A DNA stretch of 64,000 nucleotides from Caprella mutica (lineage: Eukaryota > Arthropoda > Malacostraca > Amphipoda > Caprellidae): positions 1 to 64,000 of the forward strand of contig CANNZV010003234.1 in the NCBI GenBank assembly GCA_947561585.1. The letters run 5' to 3'. Position numbers and translations under genes: made by a program. The notes beneath the pieces were generated by a model. That model was not told the DNA's origin and did not search any database. It saw only the letters and a list, made by a program, of their open reading frames with translations. Shown here piece after piece: positions 20,815-32,100 of the stretch; positions within the stretch are counted from its first letter, which is position 1; every line of letters begins with the position of its first letter.

Positions 20815-22427
20815 TATGGTCCGGTCAATCTAGCTGAAAAAGTGGCTGAATTGTAAAAAAAAATATTAGTTTGCTAATTTTTACATATGTTACTTTATAG
20901 GTGTTGTTATATCACAGAAAAAAAGTTTACCACTTTATGTCATCGGATTTGAAAGTTATTGAAGAAATTCATTTTGAAGGGTTAAAAACACTGTTTCTTT
21001 GAAGCACCTTTCTGGTTAAAAAATGTCACTCGTTTGCTAATTGCGGCATATGAAACGCATTTTATTTATAAGTCTACACAGTACTATCATTTAAATAATA
21101 TTCCATACAATTATAGCAAGATACTCCTTCAAATTATGCCTATGTTTTAGATGCGAAGAATTTTCGTTTATTTTTTGCAAATAGTGGTAGTGTAGGCCCT
21201 AAATATTCAGAAGTTATTGTTATTATAATGCATTTTTGAAATTTCCTAAGCGGATATAGATGTAGATCTGCAGTACCTCCCCAGGAAATGAAACCATAAA
21301 GTAGGTATGGATACACAATGGAATAATGGAATAATACATTTTTAACATTATTTGAAGAGATACATGGTTATTTACTCTATAGAATATACCGGCAGTTTTG
21401 GATAAATTGTAACATGCATTATTTATGTGATGTGAAAAATACCTAATTATTTAGTTTTCAATATTTAATTAAAACACACGAGTAAATCACCTGTGAACAA
21501 CAATGTGTCTGTCTGACTAGTCTAGATATGAAAAGTTTGGTGAGTATTAAACAATCGATCTAATTTACAGTATACGCTGACGACTTAATCTTATAATCTC
21601 AGACTTAATCTTATAATCTTCTAAAGGATTATAAACTTTATAATCATGTATTACTATTAAATACCAAATCAAGGAATTGGTGTTAGGTAAAACTCATGTA
21701 TCATGTAAGAGCACGTATTCGATTATATTCAATTATATTATTAGTTTTGAACTCATGTAAGAGAACGAATTCGATTATATTCGATAATATATTTAGCTTT
21801 GAGTTCATATGGCTTTTATTCACATGGCCTTTAACAATCTTATAAAACGGGATGGAGAATTCATTACGTTGTTCAGTTCTTTGTTGTTCAGTTCAGTTCC
21901 GTGAACATCGCCGGTCAGAACTTGGCTCCGCCAAGAGGAGTTGGAGGTGGCAACTCCACTCCTAAGTTTATTTAAAACTAGTGTTTGTGATTTGTGATTA
22001 GGATAAAAATCTTAAAATTCACCTTCCTTTACTTTAAAACCCTTGTGGTCTTATAGCTTTGTCCTATTCCAACGTAATCAGAACACATTTCATTCAGGAA
22101 CCAATCGTGTCTTTCTATTGCCCTGTCCTTGCCAGAATAATACCAATTAAACCAACCTTTACCATATAGAGTCAGTTTCATAGAATTCAAATAATAAATG
22201 AAGGACCCGGAGACTTAAGTTGCTCTTGGTGAAAAGTCTTAATTATTCATTTCGGCTATTTTAGAACATTGAAGAAGAATAACTTAAAGACCCCTAATTA
22301 AAGAACAAATCTTAACAGTGAGAACATGTTAAAGCATTGTTAGAACAAAGACCCTAAACTGTGCAACTTTTGACAAAATATACTATAAAAACTCTCATTG
22401 GATATGCAAAGAGTGTTTTAGTAATTA
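20815..22427. other. Geneless stretch containing a possible LTR-like segment
   Basis: No gene was recognised. Within 21,704-22,080 there is a promoter-like order: a duplicated block TGTAAGAG(C/A)ACG, a TATA-like CTTATAAAAC at about 21,839, three TCAGTT initiator-like motifs at 21,868-21,896, then GC-rich CGCCGGTCAGAACTTGGCTC. That resembles an arthropod LTR, and ATCA occurs on both sides, but the right end lacks a terminal CA and no primer-binding site or internal retroelement is seen. Confidence 0.25.
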
Positions 22428-23813
22428 ACTCTTCACTGTGTACTTTATTTACAACTATTGGTGGTTGTTTTAACCCTTCACTGTGTACTTTATTTACAAC
22501 TATTGGTGGTTGTTTTAACTCTTCACTGTGTACTTTATTTACAACTATTGGTGGTTGTTTTAACCCTTCACTGTGTACTTTATTTACAACTATTGGTGGT
22601 TGTTTTAACCCTTCACTGTGTACTTTATTTACAACTATTGGTGGTTGTTTTAACCCTTCACTGTGTACTTTATTTACAACTATTGGTGGTTGTTTTAACC
22701 CTTCACTGTGCACTTTATTTACAACTATTGGTGGTTGTTTTAACCCTTCACTGTGTACTTTATTTACAACTATTGGTGGTTGTTTTAACCCTAACTGTGT
22801 ACTTTATTTACAACTATTGGTGGTTGTTTTAACCCTTCACTGTGTACTTTATTTACAACTATTGGTGGTTGTTTTAACTCTTCACTGTGTACTTTATTTA
22901 CAACTATTGGTGGTTGTTTTAACCCTTCACTGTGCACTTTATTTACAACTATTGGTGGTTGTTTTAACCCTTCACTGTGTACTTTATTTACAACTATTGG
23001 TGGTTGTTTTAACCCTTCACTGTGCACTTCATTTACAACTATTGGTGGTTGTTTTAACCCTTCACTGTGTACTTTATTTACAACTATTGGTGGTTGTTTT
23101 AACCCTTCACTGTGTACTTTATTTACAACTATTGGTGGTTGTTTTAACCCTTCACTGTGCACTTTATTTACAACTATTGGTGGTTGTTTTAACCCTTCAC
23201 TGTGCACCTTATTTACAACTATTGGTGGTTGTTTTAACCTTTAACTGTGCAGTTTATTTACAACTATTGGTGGTTGTTTTAACCCTTCACTGTGCACTTT
23301 ATTTACAACTATTGGTGGTTGTTCTAACCTTTCACTGTGCAGTTTATTTACAACTATTGGTGGTTGTTTTAACCCTTCACAGTGCACTTTATTTACAACT
23401 ATTGGTGGTTGTTTTAACCCCACTGTGCACTTTATTTACAACTATTGGTAGTTGTTTTAACACTTCAATGTGCAGTTTATTTACAACTATTGGTGGTTGC
23501 TTCAACTCTTCACTGTGCAGTTTATTTACAACTATTGGTGGTTGTTTTAACACTTCACTGTGCACTTTATTTACAACTTTTGGTGGTTGTTTTAACCCCA
23601 GTGTGCACTTTATTTACAACCATTAGTGGTTATTTAAACCTTCACTGTGTACTTTTTTACAACTTTTGGTGGTTGTTTTATCTCCTCACTGTGTACTTTA
23701 TTTACAACTATCAATGGTTGTTTTAACACTTCTTTGGGCACTTTGTTTACAACCATTGTTTTTTTAACCCTTCACTGTTCACTTACAACTATTTTATTGT
23801 TTACAACTATTGG
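22428..23813. repeat. 45-bp satellite array 1, about 30 copies
   Basis: The consensus is CTTCACTGTGTACTTTATTT followed by ACAACTATTGGTGGTTGTTTTAACC. Most units have GTGTAC; later units have GTGCAC or GTGCAG, and the right end decays into shortened units. Because 45 is a multiple of 3 and the unit lacks stops in several frames, long ORFs of 15-residue repeats appear on both strands. They have no start context, domain or end and are best regarded as non-coding. The same satellite recurs at 51.2-53.6 kb. Confidence 0.92.
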
Positions 23814-24224
23814 AGAGATAACAAAAATGTTTTTCCAGTCAAAAAAAAAAAAAAAATTGTATGTCAATTGCATGTCGACTGATGAAGTTAAATATTTTAT
23901 GAATAAAATAAATTTTATTTACTTATCGAAACCATTTATTGAACTAATATCAGATTAATTTCATATCCTTGTTGTTTCTTCAGTCACTAGTGTGACGGAC
24001 AGATAGACAAAAGTTGGTTTTATTACAGTTTTGGTTGATTATATTCATCCACATTTGGTGAAAAATTCAAGATGGTAGATATTTCTTTCAACTGACTGCC
24101 GATTCTAAAATTTCTGACAGGGACTATGCAGAAAATAATGCCACAGTTAATCATCATTGAATTCATTTCAAATTATATTTACAGTTTTAATATTATTCAA
24201 ATTCGTATCGTATTTGAGTCTGAA
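23814..24224. other. AT-rich DNA, nothing recognised
   Basis: A run of 15 A's lies at about 23,841-23,855. No gene or repeat was recognised. Confidence 0.4.
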
Positions 24225-24342
24225 ATGATCAAAATGTTCAATTTGCGTTACTCTTTTTTATTTTTACCTGTTGTCTTAATATTCGCACATTACAGTTACA
24301 TATTGTATGACAGACAAAATCTGCTGCGCAATCTAAAAAAAG
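24225..24342 (+). CDS. Exon-like ORF with signal-anchor segment (unrecognised)
   Basis: From Met at 24,225 (or 24,234) the frame reads MFNLRYSFLFLPVVLIFAHY, a hydrophobic stretch flanked by basic residues, then a charged segment ending NLLRNLKK. It stops at AAAG|GTAAGA, a good 5' splice-site match at 24,342/24,343. This is what the first coding exon of a secreted or type II membrane protein would look like. The reading frame is open further in both directions, and AT-rich DNA gives such hydrophobic ORFs by chance. No family is recognised. Whether it connects to the interrupted ORF at 25.0 kb is unknown. Confidence 0.25.
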
Positions 24343-25008
24343 GTAAGATATTTATTTACCCATTACATATTCTTATTATTATTCGGAAAGAAAAGGAAAC
24401 ATTTCAAATTCTTTGTCAAGATTCCCAAACTTTAATTTCACGTTTATAATGGGAATATTACACACTTGTTTCATTCTCCGTCAATTGACGTGCTAATCTA
24501 CTATTTTTAGAATTATCATCAGTCATATAGACTATAGAGTAAGGATTCTATATACCATTTAGACTTTTATGACTGGGGGTTTTGAAAGTTTCCTTATTTC
24601 TTATCTTTTCTTTCTTTTATCATTTTATTCAAACATAATTCCAATATAGTAAACAATCAAATTCAGCCGATTACTTAGCGTTGTTATTAATTAGTGTCCA
24701 GCGGCAATTTACTATGTGGATTACGATCTATTCTGGTATAGATAATCAATTGTTTAATTTACTGTTTACGTTACTTGTCAAAATATTAGTCAACATTTTC
24801 ACCTCAATAATTAGCGTCAAATCAAATATCGTACAAAAAAAAAAAAAATTACAAGGTCAATAAAACCTAAGTATAGTTTAAATTTAAGAGTATTTTAATA
24901 TACGTGAACAGTAACACAAAAGACGCGAATAATAAATCTTATATTCACAGTGATTTATAATGCAATTAATAAATAACTGCTTATGGATAAGTTTAACTTA
25001 CAAAATGA
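24343..25008. other. AT-rich DNA between two exon-like segments
   Basis: Nothing was recognised except an A-run at about 24,835-24,849. If the flanking segments are exons, this would be intron, but no evidence for that beyond the donor-like site was found. Confidence 0.35.
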
Positions 25009-25243
25009 AGTCAAACAATGGAGGTCAAAGTAAACACAAGGGAGGTTTACACTAAACAATTACTCGTCCCTGGTCCTATATCCACCACTATAGGTTGGGT
25101 GTATGTATATCTTCATCGACTAGCAGATGGTACACTAGCAGCAATTGCTGTATTGGTTGTGGCCCGCAATACATGCAGCCCCCCAAATGATAGCTTGAAG
25201 GAAGCAATGACTGCCATATTCGGAGATCCAACTTGTTGGATTC

Positions 25244-26179
25244 GGGTCAAGGCTGATTTTCCGAAAACGAATTGGCCGAAACCAAATTTGCCGAAAACTA
25301 ATTTGCCGAAACGTATTTTCCAAATACGTTTTTTTCCGAATCCCAAATTGGCCGAAAACAGAATCGCCGAAATACGGATTTGCCGAAGGATAAATTTTCC
25401 GAAAGATGAATTTGTCGAAAATCAAATTTAATGTATTTAAAAATAACATTCTGTTGAACTTTGTAGTTCTCTTCATTATATCTTATGCATAAATACACAT
25501 TTCTTATATGAGTTTGACATTACTATTGCTATATAAATTTGTATTCCGCTATATGCGGTATCATTTTTCTAAATTCATATATCTACCTGCGTATATATTA
25601 AATATTGATATAAAAAACGTTGATAGAAATCATCTCTTTACCTGAAACAAATTTATTCATGCAACTGACACTATCGTTGAAGCTAGAGGTATATTGTGAA
25701 GATATAAACATACCTAATAGTTATGTTATTTCTTACTAACAATATTATATTTTAAACGCAATAAATGAAATAAATATTAATAATGTCAGCCGCAAAACAC
25801 CTTCTGTATGGTATACTATTAACAACTGAATAAAAATTTTACAGTAAACATGGAATATTCACAAAAATGAATAAACACGCTAGAAACAAACAATCTAAAA
25901 ACAACAAAACGCTCAAATGAAAGAAATACAATATGCTCCCATAGCTGACTGACTGATTCTGACTGAATAAAGCTTGAACGTCTTTAAAATAAGAAGAGAC
26001 AAAGAATCATTTAGTAGTACAATGATTAACGAAGAAGTAGAATATTAATAGGATCAATTTAAGTGTAACTAAGGGTTAAGATTTCGTTGTTTCGTTTCTT
26101 TTCTGTAACTTTTGTGTAATTTTAGTTTCCGGAGAATTTGGTTTCGTCAAATTCGTTTTCGAAAAAACCGCCGGATACC
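25244..26179. mobile_element. Foldback-like element A with exact 9-bp target duplication
   Basis: It is flanked by GTTGGATTC on both sides (25,235-25,243 and 26,180-26,188). The left terminus is GGGTCAAGGCTGATTTTCC and the right terminus, inverted, is GGTATCCGGCGG. Both ends carry short tandem units of the type CCGAAAAC(G)AATTTGG; the left array spans 25,257-25,430 and the right array is short (26,125-26,170). The interior (25,430-26,125) is AT-rich, without an ORF, and about 80-90% similar by eye to the interior of element B. It is non-autonomous; 9-bp duplications are usual for Mutator-like and Drosophila Foldback elements. Confidence 0.75.
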
Positions 26180-26364
26180 GTTGGATTCGCTTCGCACTCA
26201 GGGCAGCACGCCATTCAGTCACTGAGTGTATATAAAGATGGAGGTAGCTTAGCAGGGGCACAAGTGATGCCAAAAAGTGGCCCCATGGGCGTGTCCAAAC
26301 CCCAGTATATGGAATATGTAGTGACAATTGAGACGTTTAGTTTAGATGATGTCATCACAGCAAC

Positions 26365-27258
26365 GGGTCCAGGCTGATTTTCGGAAAACGGAAAACCAAA
26401 TTTTCGGAAAACTAATTCGTCGAAACGAATTTTCCGAATACGTGTTTGCCGAATCCCATATTTGCCGAAAACCAATTTATCCGAAATACGGATTTGCCGA
26501 AGGATAAATTTTCCGATTGACGAATTTGTCGAAAATCAAATTAAATGCATTTAAAAGAACATTATGTGGAACTTTGTAGTTCTCAACTTCTCATCATTAT
26601 ATATTTTGCATAAAAAAAACTATTTCTTATATGAATATGACATTGCTATTGCTATATAAATTTGTATTCCACTAATTGGCATTACAAATAAAAGGTTGAT
26701 AGAAATAAAATATTTTAACTGAAACAAATGTATTCATGCAAGTGACACTATCGTTGAAGCCAGAGGAATATTGGTATGATTTAAACATAACTTATAGTTA
26801 TGTTATTTACGTTATAGTATAGTAAGATACTATATAAAAACAAGCAAAATTCTCAAATGAATGAAATATAGCATGCACCCAAAACAGACTGACTGAATAA
26901 AGCTTGAACGTCTTTAAAATAAGAACAAAGACAAAGCATCATTTAGTGGTACAAATATTAACAGTTAGAGATAGAATAATTATTATAGGATCAATTTTAG
27001 TGTAATTAAGGCTTATGATTTTGTTATTTCGTTTCTTTTCTGTAACTTTTTGTATACTTCTACATTTGGTTTTAAATAAGTCTTTCGGTAAATTTAAATT
27101 TCGGTGAATTTGTCTTTTGGCCAATCTTCACTTCGGCGAATCCGTTTTCGACAAATTTAGGTTTCGGCAAATTCGTATTTGGAGAATCCGGTTCGGCGAA
27201 TTAGTTTTTGGAGAATTTGTTTTCGGCCAATTCATTTTCGGAAAATCCGCCGGATACC
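26365..27258. mobile_element. Foldback-like element B, same family as A
   Basis: Left terminus GGGTCCAGGCTGATTTTC; right terminus inverted GGTATCCGGCGGATTTTCC. Flanks CACAGCAAC and CACAGTAAA match at 7 of 9 positions, suggesting an older insertion than A. The interior shares blocks with A, for instance GGAACTTTGTAGTTCTC and TTTCGTTTCTTTTCTGTAAC. It sits 186 bp from A, in the same orientation, within the same disrupted ORF. Confidence 0.7.
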
Positions 27259-27361
27259 CACAGTAAAATTGTCTCTACTTATCACTCTATTGTCATTGCT
27301 ATGTATATTTTTTATACTGTGGTCTAAACCAATGGCACCCCTCCCACTCACATCAGTTTAA

Positions 27362-28022
27362 CAAAATGCACGGAAAGGAGAGAAAGGGCGCGTGAGACGC
27401 ACCTCATTTTAACCATGCACTCTCTCTACCTCATGCACTTCTCGAAACCCTACTTTTTAAAGATTTAATAGTTACTTGCATAACGAATACAGATAATTTC
27501 TATGATGAAAAAGTGTATAATTTTGATTACTAAAAATGATTTGACATATCTCTAAAATTATAATTTATTACAGTAGTAACAAGATGAACTGAGAGAATGT
27601 ATGCTCAAATCATAATAAATTCACAACAAAAAAATACTATTAAAACCATAAAAAATATAAGAATTCATCCATGGGTTAAAGCATATTCTTCTCAAAAAGA
27701 AAAACAATACTACTGACTATTTTCGCATATTTTATTGCACGAAAGTTTGAGATTAAATTACATTATAAGAAAAAAGAAGCAATGGTCCCATATCCAGAAA
27801 CTTAGTGTGTCGAATGCAAAATATAAATTTACCTATAACTCTGGTTGTCACCATACAACGGAAGTAAATAATAAATAAAAGTATTTTATGTACAATCACA
27901 ATCAATATATATGTAAGGGGTTTAACTTACCTATTTTGTTACATATGTTACATGGTGGGATAATATGTAAACCGTTGCAAAATAATATGTAACATTAGTA
28001 ATTTGAGATTTATTGAACATTA
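27362..28022. other. AT-rich DNA, nothing recognised
   Basis: No gene or repeat could be supported. Confidence 0.4.
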
Positions 28023-28208
28023 GATTTGAGCGGAAAATTCGGTTTCAGAATTTACGATCTGAGGTCTAAACAAAAACTTGATCAGTTAGATGTGCATTAC
28101 AACGAAATAGCGGATGCAACAAACTACATTACAGCAATTTATGTTGAGAGGCCATTTTTCCTTCAAAGACCAAAAGTTCCAAAACCTAATTTTCCAGACC
28201 GAAATTAA
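28023..28208 (+). CDS. Exon-like ORF, unrecognised
   Basis: After an acceptor-like ...TTGAACATTAG at 28,023 the frame reads LSGKFGFRIYDLRSKQKL, then a mixed-charge stretch and VERPFFLQRPKVPKPNFPD, ending in TAA at 28,206-28,208. The residue mix (few Ile/Asn runs, many charged and aromatic residues) is unlike chance ORFs nearby, and there is no ATG, so a 3'-terminal exon is a possibility. No family is recognised, and the polypyrimidine tract before the AG is weak. Confidence 0.25.
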   Translation, partial: DLSGKFGFRIYDLRSKQKLDQLDVHYNEIADATNYITAIYVERPFFLQRPKVPKPNFPDRN

Positions 28209-28510
28209 TAGCCACCCATGTAAACATAAATCTATTTTTTTATTTTAAAAATGAGATAATGGTATACATAAAAAGTAAAGAAGCCTAAGCAGAAAAATAC
28301 AGAATATAGGTACTGTATTTTCGAAAAGAAATGTAATAAGAATAAACAATAATAAAGGGTTGCACGATGAGATAAGAACAATTGATAAGAACAAAGAAAA
28401 AAGAACAATGAAAGAACAAAGAAAATTACTGAACAGATCCATTTTCATGTCAGGGATAAAATACCCGTAGGTGCATTATGAAAATCTCATGCATTGTCAG
28501 ATATCTAATT

Positions 28511-28657
28511 AGCCTCATTAACCTCTACCTATGTACCATCTACTGTAATATCTACCTCTATTAACATCTACCTCTGTACATCTACCTCTATTAACATCTA
28601 CCTCTATTCACATCTACCTCTATTAACATCTACCTCTGTAACTTCTACCTCTAACGA
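28511..28657. repeat. 18-bp minisatellite, about 8 copies
   Basis: Units follow CATCTACCTCTATTAA with variants CATCTACCTCTGTA. Confidence 0.85.
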
Positions 28658-30235
28658 TGAAAAGACAAAGGAGCACCCTCTTGATGTGACGGAAAAGTCC
28701 TTCTCTTCTATTCTGCAGAACCATTTTAAGCTCCTTTTTGAACGAACTTTGGTATTCACTTTTTGAGTAATTAGAGGTAAGGGTAAACACGCGACCATGT
28801 TTAATAGTTAAATAATGTTACTGCAGTTGCAATCAAAATCTTCATTTCACTAATTTTTAATGGTATGAAATTTACTTTACAATTTTCGCTAAATATTGGA
28901 ACAGCAGTTCATATGTGTGTATCTTTGTTTGTCCCTAATTGTTTAAAGCAGTTCTCCGTCTTGTAGAGTTGTGGCTATGTTGCTACTCTAAATTTGTGGC
29001 TAATCACTTGGTTCTGAAAGATTCAGTTTATATTTCTCTCTAGAAGTCTTTCAGTTTCAAAGTGCTTTCTTTAAAATTCGTACAATGGCACAATATTGAA
29101 AGATTTCAAATACTTAAGTTTAAAATTAATGATTATTTTCGAGTAACCATCGGCTATATTTCCTTTAAAAAATTCTATTTTGTTTGAACCTTTTTTTCTA
29201 GAGTTAGTAGTTTAATTCGTAATCGTCCATTTATTCATTCACATTTGATTTTTATGACATAGGAGAAACCCTACTATTTGTATTTATTTTTTCCTATATC
29301 TACAGATTCAAAAATATGCAACAATTTCCCTTTAATAATAAACAATTCATTGAATTGTCTGCTTTATAACATGCAACTTAGGAACGGGAAAGAGAATACG
29401 AAGTAACAAAATAATAAAGTCCAAGTTTATCTAACAAATGATATTAAAATAAACATATACCTCAGCATCCACTTTCTTAGTAATTAGAAGTACGAGTAAT
29501 TAATTATACGATAATATTGAATATTTAAATGCTATATATATCAATATATACAGTATGTAAGTAATTATAATCACGGGTAATGTAAACTGTCTCCATAATA
29601 TAGTTTAATTAAATTCAGTAATCAATTTGTTTGATGTATTATTTTAAACAGGATACAATTAATAAATACCTATTAAATCACTTTATAGAGTAAAGGTATT
29701 TAGAAATATCTTATGATCTATAAAATTATATGCTCATCGTGAACCATAATTTAACCCACTATAAATTTTAGCTTCGATTTATCTTTAATATTTATCTATT
29801 GGCTGATAAAAAATTATGATGTGGCATTCGAGGATTAATCGGAGATTTAAAATTAATCTTCTATGACCCCCCCATATCTATCCCCTTTTTATCAGAGTTT
29901 AATGATGCCAATAATCGTCCACGGCATGCTGTTGGATATCCGTTTTCAATAATTTGTTTTTATTCCAATAAATGGTTGAATATACGATCAGATGTAGCTA
30001 TGCTAGAAAATATCAATATATATTTTTTCTGTGATGATGTAGGTGTTTTAAAACTGAATGGAAAATAATATTGGATGCTGGATATTGAACAAACAATATA
30101 ATTATTATATTGTTTGTTAATGGTGTAAAATATATAAAATAATGTATAAACTATAAGCTATTTTGGTTATGTATACAAATACAGAATATAACTTGTAATG
30201 TACCTATTCTACCTACATCAACACGAATAAAAAAA
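28658..30235. other. AT-rich DNA, nothing recognised
   Basis: No coding, RNA or repeat feature was supported. The minus-strand ORF at 28,604-28,798 overlaps the minisatellite and has no recognisable domain. Confidence 0.45.
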
Positions 30236-30389
30236 GTTCTAGGATAAAAAATTAAAATAGAATAAATGTTCAGAATATCAAGGAAACTGGGGGAAAAAAA
30301 TCAATAAAATATTGATTTTTTCCTCCATTTTCTTGATATTAAAAAATTATTCTATTTTGATTAACTTTCCTACTTTATATTCTAGAACT
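30236..30389. repeat. 154-bp inverted repeat (hairpin, probable MITE)
   Basis: Arms of about 70 nt: GTTCTAGGATAAAAAATTAA and AAAATAGAATAA on the left are mirrored by TTATTCTATTTTGATTAAC and TATATTCTAGAAC on the right, with ATCAATAAAATATTGAT at the apex. Arms are imperfect. No ORF and no clear target duplication. Confidence 0.6.
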
Positions 30390-30756
30390 CTATTATTATT
30401 TATTTATGTAAAAAGTAAATTCCAATAAAAAGTAAATTCCCAAGTTATGAAATGATGGAAGCTATTCCATTTACCCAAATCCAGTAGATCTTCAAAAGGA
30501 ATTTCATCTTTTGACATGGTCAAAGCTCATCCCTGACCATATTTCATCTCACAATCCTACCACAATAAGTCCCAATTTGAACTTCAATCAAGATTTTATT
30601 CATAGTCACTCGAGTCTATGAAATATCGATTCGAATGGACAAAAAATCCTCCATACATTAGTTTTGGATATTCAAGAAGTGAATAATAATTTTTTTTAAA
30701 GAATATATTTTTTCATTCGAAAAAAGTAAGAAATAATTGTATAGGTTATAGATAAT

Positions 30757-31742
30757 ACTGGGTGTGGCAAAAGTCAGGTACTACTTTTAAAACTTAATTA
30801 TGCAAAAACTAAGAAAAATAGAATCGTTTGGTTGATTTTAAAGGAAAGAGGAGATTTTATATATTTTTTCTTGTATCTTTGATTCAGCTGTGATTATGAT
30901 ATTGAGAGTTACATGTAATTTTAAACAACTTGTTAAATGCCCTAAAGATGAACAAATATACGCAAGAACAACGTACACGAATTGTGGAAACTTACATTAT
31001 TGCTAATGGATGTATTGTCACAGTGCAAAGAGATTTTATGCGAACTTTGAACGTGGTGAGCAGTCCATCCCGTAAATGCATTGTCAACATAGTAAAGCGG
31101 TTTCGGGAATGTGGAACTGTTTCTGACAAAAAACGTTGGGGAAGACCATGGACAGCCCGATCTGAAGTTGTTATTCAAAATATTTTGGATGATGTTCAAG
31201 AATATCCAAGGACATCGTTAAGGAAGCGTTCGAACCAGTTTCAATTGTCTATAAGATCTTTGTGTCGGATTCTACAACAGCTTAAATTCCATCAATACAA
31301 AATCCAACTAGCCCATAAATTAGAATTTACTGACTATCAGAAATGCTTCTATATGGAATCACAGTTTTTGCAACTTACAGATGCACACGGTGATTTCATT
31401 TCGCACCTCATAATATCTGATGAGGCACATTTTCACCTTTCTGGTTATGTCAACAAACAAAATTTTAGATATTGGAGTAATAAATATCCGAAAATTATTC
31501 ATGAACTCACACTTCATCCTCAAAGGGTTACTGTCTGTTGCGGTATGACATGCAACAGGATCATCGGTCCATATTTCTTTGAGGATGGGAACGGGAAAAC
31601 TGAGACTATTAAGGGAGCATCATATCGAAAATGCATTCAAGAATGTTCAATTCCAGATATCCAAGATATGAATTTAAACGATATGTGTTTCCAACAAGAC
31701 GGTGCCACAGAAAGAAAAGAAAGCTTTACATATTTTACCTGA
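30757..31742 (+). mobile_element. 3'-truncated Tc1/mariner-superfamily element
   Basis: A candidate left TIR begins CTGGGTGTGGCAAAAGTCAG just after ATA. The transposase gene starts at 30,948 and runs until about 31,710, after which the sequence changes abruptly into a 32-bp minisatellite. No right TIR is seen. The element is therefore half missing. Confidence 0.65.
30948..31742 (+). pseudogene. Tc1/mariner-type (IS630 superfamily) transposase, C-terminus missing
   Basis: An open frame of 264 codons from Met (MNKYTQEQRTRIVETYI). The N-terminal helix-turn-helix region is followed by RWGRPWTARSEVV (GRP-like linker) and LRKRSNQFQLSIRSLCRIL. The catalytic core shows the first Asp in LIISDEAHFHLSGYVNKQNF and the second in CFQQDGAT. 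These blocks match a very common insect transposase family in which 'FSDEAHFhLdGyVNKQN' and 'WFQQDGATcHTar' are typical. After DGAT the frame runs into unrelated sequence (ERKESFTYFT then stop), so the third acidic residue is missing and the protein is inactive. Otherwise the frame is intact, suggesting fairly recent truncation. Confidence 0.8.
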
Positions 31743-31744
31743 AC

Positions 31745-32100
31745 TATTTTAAAGACAATCAAGGGGCCTTCATAGTAACTATAAAGACAATCAAGGAGCC
31801 TTTATAGTAACTATAAAGACAATCAAGGGGCCTTTATAGTAACTACAAAAACAATCAAGGGGCCTTTATAGTAACAACAAAACAATCAGGGGGCCTTTAT
31901 ATAGTTCCCATAAAGACATTCAACGGACGTTTATAGTATCAATAAATACAATCAAGAGGTCTTTATAGTAACTATAAATACAATCAAGAGGTCCTTATAG
32001 TAACTATAAATACAATCAAGAGGTCTTTATAGTAACTATAAAGACAATCAAGTGGTCTTTATAGTAACTATGAAGACAATCAAGGGGCCGTTATAGCTTA
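31745..32100. repeat. 32-bp minisatellite with palindromic unit, about 11 copies
   Basis: The unit is AAAGACAATCAAGGGGCCTT followed by TATAGTAACTAT. CTTTATAGTAACTATAAAG makes each unit junction a near-palindrome. It begins where the mariner transposase is truncated. Confidence 0.85.

Larger units (their letters stand above)
25009..27361 (+). pseudogene. Unrecognised ORF interrupted by two foldback-like elements, with C-terminal membrane segment
   Basis: Three blocks, 25,009-25,243, 26,189-26,364 and 27,268-27,361, lie outside the two insertions. Block 1 reads EVKVNTREVYTKQLLVPGP and GTLAAIAVLVVARN. Block 2 reads SLSVYKDGGSLAGAQVMPKS and YMEYVVTIETFSLDD. Removing the second insertion with one copy of its target duplication keeps block 2 in frame with block 3, which encodes a hydrophobic helix (SLLITLLSLLCIFFILW) and a short tail ending in a stop. 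Between blocks 1 and 2 the frames differ by one base, so there is either an indel or they were not contiguous. No domain family is recognised. It may be a host gene fragment or an older mobile-element gene; it cannot be functional as it stands. Confidence 0.45.

Noticed and set aside
21704..22080. Solo LTR
   Set aside because: Promoter-like motifs and a 4-bp ATCA repeat are present, but there is no TG...CA pair, PBS or second copy in the window, so it is only mentioned as a possibility.
22361..23626. 421-codon ORF of repeated CTLFTTIGGCFNP-type units
   Set aside because: It lies wholly in the 45-bp satellite; the stop-free unit length of 3 x 15 explains it, and two other frames and the opposite strand are equally open.
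28245..28448. Minus-strand ORF rich in Leu/Phe/Ser
   Set aside because: Antisense of an A-rich stretch (GAACAAAGAAAA repeats); low complexity, no domain.
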